In this document: positions 60,742 to 64,000 of the stretch, piece after piece
How the letters are laid out: every line of letters begins with the position of its first letter
Position numbering within the stretch: the stretch's first letter is position 1
Assembly: GCA_002753515.1 (NCBI GenBank)
Contig: PEAK01000003.1
Span: forward strand, 62,001 to 126,000
Length of the DNA stretch: 64,000 bases
Direction: 5' to 3'
DNA from: Magnetococcales bacterium
GTDB lineage: Bacteria; Pseudomonadota; Magnetococcia; Magnetococcales; UBA8363
Made by a program: the position numbers and the translations under genes
Notes under the pieces: generated by a model
The model's database searches: none
Seen by the model: the letters and a program-made list of their open reading frames with translations, nothing else
What the model was told of the DNA's origin: nothing

Positions 60742-62034
60742 ATGAACTGGCGTAGAATGAATCCCAAAATCAACGAATTCATAGTGGTATTGGCGCTGAC
60801 CGTGTTCTTCACGATCGGATCCGGCAGTACGGGGGCTGAGACGGTACATCGATACAAATTTACTCTGGTCACCGATCCCGTTAATGCTCAGGTTAAAATA
60901 CATGAACTGAGTGACCTCTATACGGCGCCCCTGACCCTTCCCGAAGGCCGTTACCATATCTCTGTCACCGCCCCGGATTACCAGGCTGAGCATGGCACGG
61001 TCGATATCAAGGGGAAGGATTGGTCTGGCCTGGTCCGATTGATTCCCATCCACGGCGCGGTCACGCAACCAGAAGGGACACCTGTTCAGGAACAATGCTC
61101 GGAAAAATTGCTCAAGGAGCAGGAAAAACTGAATGAGGAGCGGTTGCAGCTGGATGAAAGGGAGAAACGTCTGGAAAAGGAAGAGGCAAAACTGGATGAA
61201 GCCCTGAAAAAATTGAATAAAGATTCCAATTCTCTGGCAGCCAAGTGGAAAAAGGTGCGCAAACAGCATGCCCCTTGTGAGCAAGTCGCAGCCGTCACTG
61301 CCAAGCCTGAGGGTTCCGCCAAACCTGAGGGTTCCGCCAAACCTGAGGGTTCTGCCAAGCCTGAGGTTTCTGCCAAGCCTGAGGGTTCTGCCAAGCCTGA
61401 GGGTTCTGCCAAACCTGAGAGTCCTGCCAAACCTGAGAGTCCTGCCAAGCGTGAGAGTACCGCCAAACCTGAGAGTCCCACCAAGCCTGAGAGTCCCGCC
61501 AAGCCCGAAGTAACTGTCAAGTCGGAAGAGGTTAGCAAACCGGAAGAATCGAGTAAATCGGAGACCCCTGCTCCAGTCGCAGGGGCGTCCAATACGACCT
61601 CGGGGTTGGCATCCGCAGCGGCGGACTCAGCAATCGAAGAGGTTCAATCGGGGGTCAAACGCCTGCTGTCGCATCTCCAGGATGCGGTTGCCCAGCAAAA
61701 AACCAATGCAGCGGCCATGAATACCCTTCTCGAACGGTTGCTGGTTCTGGCACCCGACAACCCGGAGGTCCAAAAGATCAAGCAACTCTTTGACGAGCGT
61801 TACGTCATCTACGTAGGAACTTTTTCTTCGGACGCCAAAGCCAGGGAGATTGAAACCAGCTTGCAATCCAAGTCCATTCCCGTATTTCGGCAACACTTCG
61901 TCATTCAGGGCCAGAAAATGTTGCGTGTCTGTGCTGGTTTGTTTGGCAAACGCCAGGAGGCCACGGACGCATTGGCTGTGATTCAGAGTGAAGTCAACGT
62001 CCAGGATGCCATTATTCGTAAATTTACCCGTTAA
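60742..62034 (+). CDS. SPOR-domain envelope protein with KPEGSA repeats
   Basis: Started at the ATG at 60742 (430 residues); ATG at 60757 or an upstream ATG at 60679 are options. A signal/anchor helix (FIVVLALTVFFTIGSGSTGAE) precedes a PEGA-like beta domain (TAPLTLPEGRYHISVTAPDY), a coiled coil, and about twelve AKPEGS/AKPESP units encoded by 18-bp repeats (about 61300-61505). A helical stretch and a C-terminal SPOR domain follow (YVIYVGTFSSDAKAREIETS...VCAGLFGKRQEA). SPOR domains bind denuded septal peptidoglycan, so it may act at division sites. Confidence 0.75.
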   Translation: MNWRRMNPKINEFIVVLALTVFFTIGSGSTGAETVHRYKFTLVTDPVNAQVKIHELSDLYTAPLTLPEGRYHISVTAPDYQAEHGTVDIKGKDWSGLVRLIPIHGAVTQPEGTPVQEQCSEKLLKEQEKLNEERLQLDEREKRLEKEEAKLDEALKKLNKDSNSLAAKWKKVRKQHAPCEQVAAVTAKPEGSAKPEGSAKPEGSAKPEVSAKPEGSAKPEGSAKPESPAKPESPAKRESTAKPESPTKPESPAKPEVTVKSEEVSKPEESSKSETPAPVAGASNTTSGLASAAADSAIEEVQSGVKRLLSHLQDAVAQQKTNAAAMNTLLERLLVLAPDNPEVQKIKQLFDERYVIYVGTFSSDAKAREIETSLQSKSIPVFRQHFVIQGQKMLRVCAGLFGKRQEATDALAVIQSEVNVQDAIIRKFTR

Positions 62035-62181
62035 TTAATTGCAATTGAAGAGATATTGAAAGAAAAAAGGGGCCTGGGGGATTGCCCCCAGGGTTTGGTT
62101 CCAATAGGCATGATTGACCTTCGACATGGCGCACCTTTTGTAGAGTCTGCAACATGTTGTAAGGATAGCAGGATTGATTAA

Positions 62182-62349
62182 CGAAAACTACGAAAGCGCG
62201 ATTTGGCCATTCTCGAAGCCAATCTCAAGCGGGACATTGAGTTTATCCGGCGTGATATGAAGGAGATGGAACAGCGTTTGGTGATCAAGCTTGGCGGCAT
62301 ATTGTTGGTGGCCGTTGGCGTCATTTTCACCTTGATCAAGATTCTTTGA
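62182..62349 (+). pseudogene. C-terminal remnant of a DUF1640-like gene
   Basis: After an in-frame stop at 62179 the frame reads AILEANLKRDIEFIRRD, then a membrane helix LGGILLVAVGVIFTLIKIL and a stop at 62347. This is the usual coiled-coil plus membrane-helix end of DUF1640-type proteins. No N-terminal domain or good start codon exists (a TTG at 62203 is the only option), so it looks like a truncated gene. It overlaps the end of the convergent TPR gene by 14 bp. The rest of 62035-62181 shows nothing I can identify. Confidence 0.55.
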
Positions 62350-64000
62350 TCTGGTGTTCAGGTTCTTCCGGTTGAAGGCCGGGTTGCGGGGGAGTTATTC
62401 GCCAAAGCGGAAAACGATTCAACGATGCGGGATCCTCTCCATCGCTGATGACCGCAGCCAATTGCGCCAGCAGTTCCGCCCGTGGATCGTTTTGTTCACG
62501 GGCAATGGCCACATGTCCCGATAAATCCCATCCGGGTGAACGGACACCGTCAAGAATCAACCGTTTCAAGGTCGAGAGTGCTTCCGGGTAGCGATCTGGG
62601 TCATGGGTCGTGGCATAATAATACAGTTCCAGCTGGAGTGGAGGTTGCTGCAGTAATCGATCAAACGCAGCCTGCAACTGTTCCAACCCTTCTTCTTTCC
62701 GCTTCTGCGTCAACAGGAAACTCGCGAAATTGCCAAGAGCGTTCGCATCATTCGGGTCAGCTTTGATGGCGCGTTGGTAAAGTTGTTCCGCCCGGTCATG
62801 ATCTTTCCGAATATCGGTCATGAAAGTGGCGAAATTGCCAAGAATGTTCGGATGATTCGGGTCAGCATTGATGGCGCGTTGGTAAAGTTGTTCCGCCCGG
62901 TCATGATCTTTCCGAATATCGGTCATGAAAGTGGCGAAATTGCCAAGAATGTTCGGATGATTCGGGTCAGCATTGATGGCGCGTTGGTAAAGTTGTTCTG
63001 CCCGGTCATGGTCTTTCCGAATATCGGTCATGAAAACGGCGAAATTGCCAAGATTTTTCGCATTATTCGGGTCAGCGTCGATGGCGCGTTGGTAAAGTTG
63101 TTCTGCCCGGTCATAATCTTTCCGAATATCGGTCATGAAAACGGCGAAATTGCCAAGATTTTTCGCATTATTCGGGTCAGCGTCGATGGCGCGTTGGTAA
63201 AGTTGTTCCGCCCGGTCATAATCTTTCCGAATATCGGTCATGAAATTGGCGAAATTGCCAAGATTTTTCGCATTATTCGGGTCAGCGTCGATGGCGCGTT
63301 GGTAAAGTTGTTCCGCCCGGTCATAATCTTTCCGAATATCGGTCATGAAATTGGCGAAATTGCCAAGAGCGTTCGGATGATTCGGGTCAGCATTGATGGC
63401 GCGTTGGTAAAGTTGTTCCGTCCGGTCATGATCTTTCCGAATATCGGTCATGAACTTGGCGAAATTGCCAAGAGCGGTCACATGATTCGGGTCAGCATTG
63501 ATGGCGCGTTGGTAAAGTTGTTCCGCCCGGTCATGATCTTTCCGAATATCGGTCATGAAAACGGCGAAATTGCCAAGAGCGTTCGGATGATTCGGGTCAG
63601 CATTGATGGCGCGTTGGTAAAGTTGTTCCGCCCGGTCATGGTCTTTCCGAATATCGGTCATGAAATTGGCGAAATTGCCAAGATTGTTCGCATGATTCGG
63701 GTCAGCATTGATGGCGCGTTGGTAAAGTTGTTCCGCCCGGTCATGATCTTTCCGAATAACGGTCATGAAAGTGGCGAAATCGCCAAGATTGTTCGCATCA
63801 TTCGGGGCAGTGTCGATGGCGCGTTGATAAGCGCTTTCAGCTTGTTCAGGATCCTTCTTGGATAATGCTTCGGCGATGTTGATCCAGTATCCAGGCCACA
63901 CTTCCCACGAAGGGTGCAGGCTTTCCCCCGTGAGAGGGGCGGTCAGAAACCGTTCGACCCCTTCGGCACCATTCACAATCATGGCCCAGTTTCTTTGATG
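62336..64000 (-). CDS. TPR-array protein, partial (N-terminus beyond window)
   Basis: The frame is open through the right edge (HQRNWA precedes the ATG at 63982), so the true start probably lies outside. At least 554 residues are visible. A short N-terminal region precedes eleven tandem 35-residue TPR units (YQRAINADPNHPN.LGNFA.F type), then a roughly 110-residue helical end and a Pro/Glu-rich tail (RITPPQPGLQPEEPEHQIKES). TPR arrays scaffold protein contacts. The near-identity of the units at DNA level points to recent expansion. No partner can be named. Confidence 0.85.
   Translation of the reverse strand, partial: HQRNWAMIVNGAEGVERFLTAPLTGESLHPSWEVWPGYWINIAEALSKKDPEQAESAYQRAIDTAPNDANNLGDFATFMTVIRKDHDRAEQLYQRAINADPNHANNLGNFANFMTDIRKDHDRAEQLYQRAINADPNHPNALGNFAVFMTDIRKDHDRAEQLYQRAINADPNHVTALGNFAKFMTDIRKDHDRTEQLYQRAINADPNHPNALGNFANFMTDIRKDYDRAEQLYQRAIDADPNNAKNLGNFANFMTDIRKDYDRAEQLYQRAIDADPNNAKNLGNFAVFMTDIRKDYDRAEQLYQRAIDADPNNAKNLGNFAVFMTDIRKDHDRAEQLYQRAINADPNHPNILGNFATFMTDIRKDHDRAEQLYQRAINADPNHPNILGNFATFMTDIRKDHDRAEQLYQRAIKADPNDANALGNFASFLLTQKRKEEGLEQLQAAFDRLLQQPPLQLELYYYATTHDPDRYPEALSTLKRLILDGVRSPGWDLSGHVAIAREQNDPRAELLAQLAAVISDGEDPASLNRFPLWRITPPQPGLQPEEPEHQIKES
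62675..63829 (-). repeat. Eleven 105-bp TPR-coding repeats
   Basis: Direct repeats with an exact 105-bp period, for example gcgttggtaaagttgttccg recurring every 105 bases, code for 35-residue TPR units. The last unit (about 62675-62779) is the most diverged. Adjacent units differ by only a few bases. Confidence 0.95.

Noticed and set aside
62675-63829. Regular direct repeats that could be taken for a CRISPR array
   Set aside because: The period is an exact 105 bp with no variable spacers, and every unit translates as one TPR motif in a continuous frame.
62774-63865. Long rightward open frame through the TPR repeats
   Set aside because: It is the antisense shadow of the TPR gene; it exists only because the repeat period is a multiple of three.

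Overview
The window looks like chromosomal DNA from a Gram-negative proteobacterium. The mix of an MSHA/type II-like pilus locus, paralogous DUF1640 coiled-coil genes, Rpn/PD-(D/E)XK genes and long TPR arrays recalls deep-branching alphaproteobacterial relatives such as Magnetococcales. That placement is inference only; no 16S gene or magnetosome gene is present. Start-codon use is notable: several well-supported genes (an ABC-2 permease, mshK, infA) begin with TTG behind a strong Shine-Dalgarno sequence.

Region 1 (1-26400) is dominated by an MSHA-like pilus/secretion locus. After a partial radical SAM gene and a tandem pair of PD-(D/E)XK genes come an exported helical-repeat protein, an ABC-2 permease and a set of pilins. 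One pilin carries a roughly 190-residue Thr/Ser stalk and a C-terminal head. The core machine is two divergent operons: leftward (mshI-mshE fusion)-mshG-mshI-mshJ-mshK and rightward mshM-mshL-mshN-mshE. The striking element is an 892-residue protein joining an MshI-like cytoplasmic domain to a complete MshE-type ATPase, while separate MshI and MshE are also present.

Region 2 (26400-39900) holds a dispersed palindromic repeat, an orphan two-helix sensor protein, a second DUF1640 gene with 33-bp repeats and a small 55-codon gene. It then has a compact leftward operon murA-hisD-hisB-hisH-hisA-hisF-hisI-HIT-rlmI. Divergent from murA is a carboxyltransferase / OadG-like / biotin-carrier trio resembling methylmalonyl-CoA decarboxylase without its membrane beta subunit.

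Region 3 (40000-50600) contains a glycosyltransferase preceded by a multi-hairpin RNA that ends in a perfect intrinsic terminator, a TAXI-type solute-binding protein with a degraded partial copy 6 kb away, a zinc-ribbon/MORN protein, a tRNA nucleotidyltransferase-like gene with damaged catalytic motifs, and mtaB with three perfect DnaA boxes in its 3' end. A TetR gene and an AhpD-like gene follow; the promoter of the latter carries two matching 18-bp palindromes.

Region 4 (50600-64000) has tRNA-Leu(CAA), a DUF1643-like gene, a J-domain protein, infA, cheW, a hydrolase, an agmatinase-like gene, a PAS-GGDEF-EAL protein, a Phd/VapC pair, glnK-amtB with a sigma-54 promoter, a SPOR protein, and a TPR protein built from eleven 35-residue repeats that runs off the window end. 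A recurring theme is in-frame tandem repeats inside coding genes (at least seven genes).
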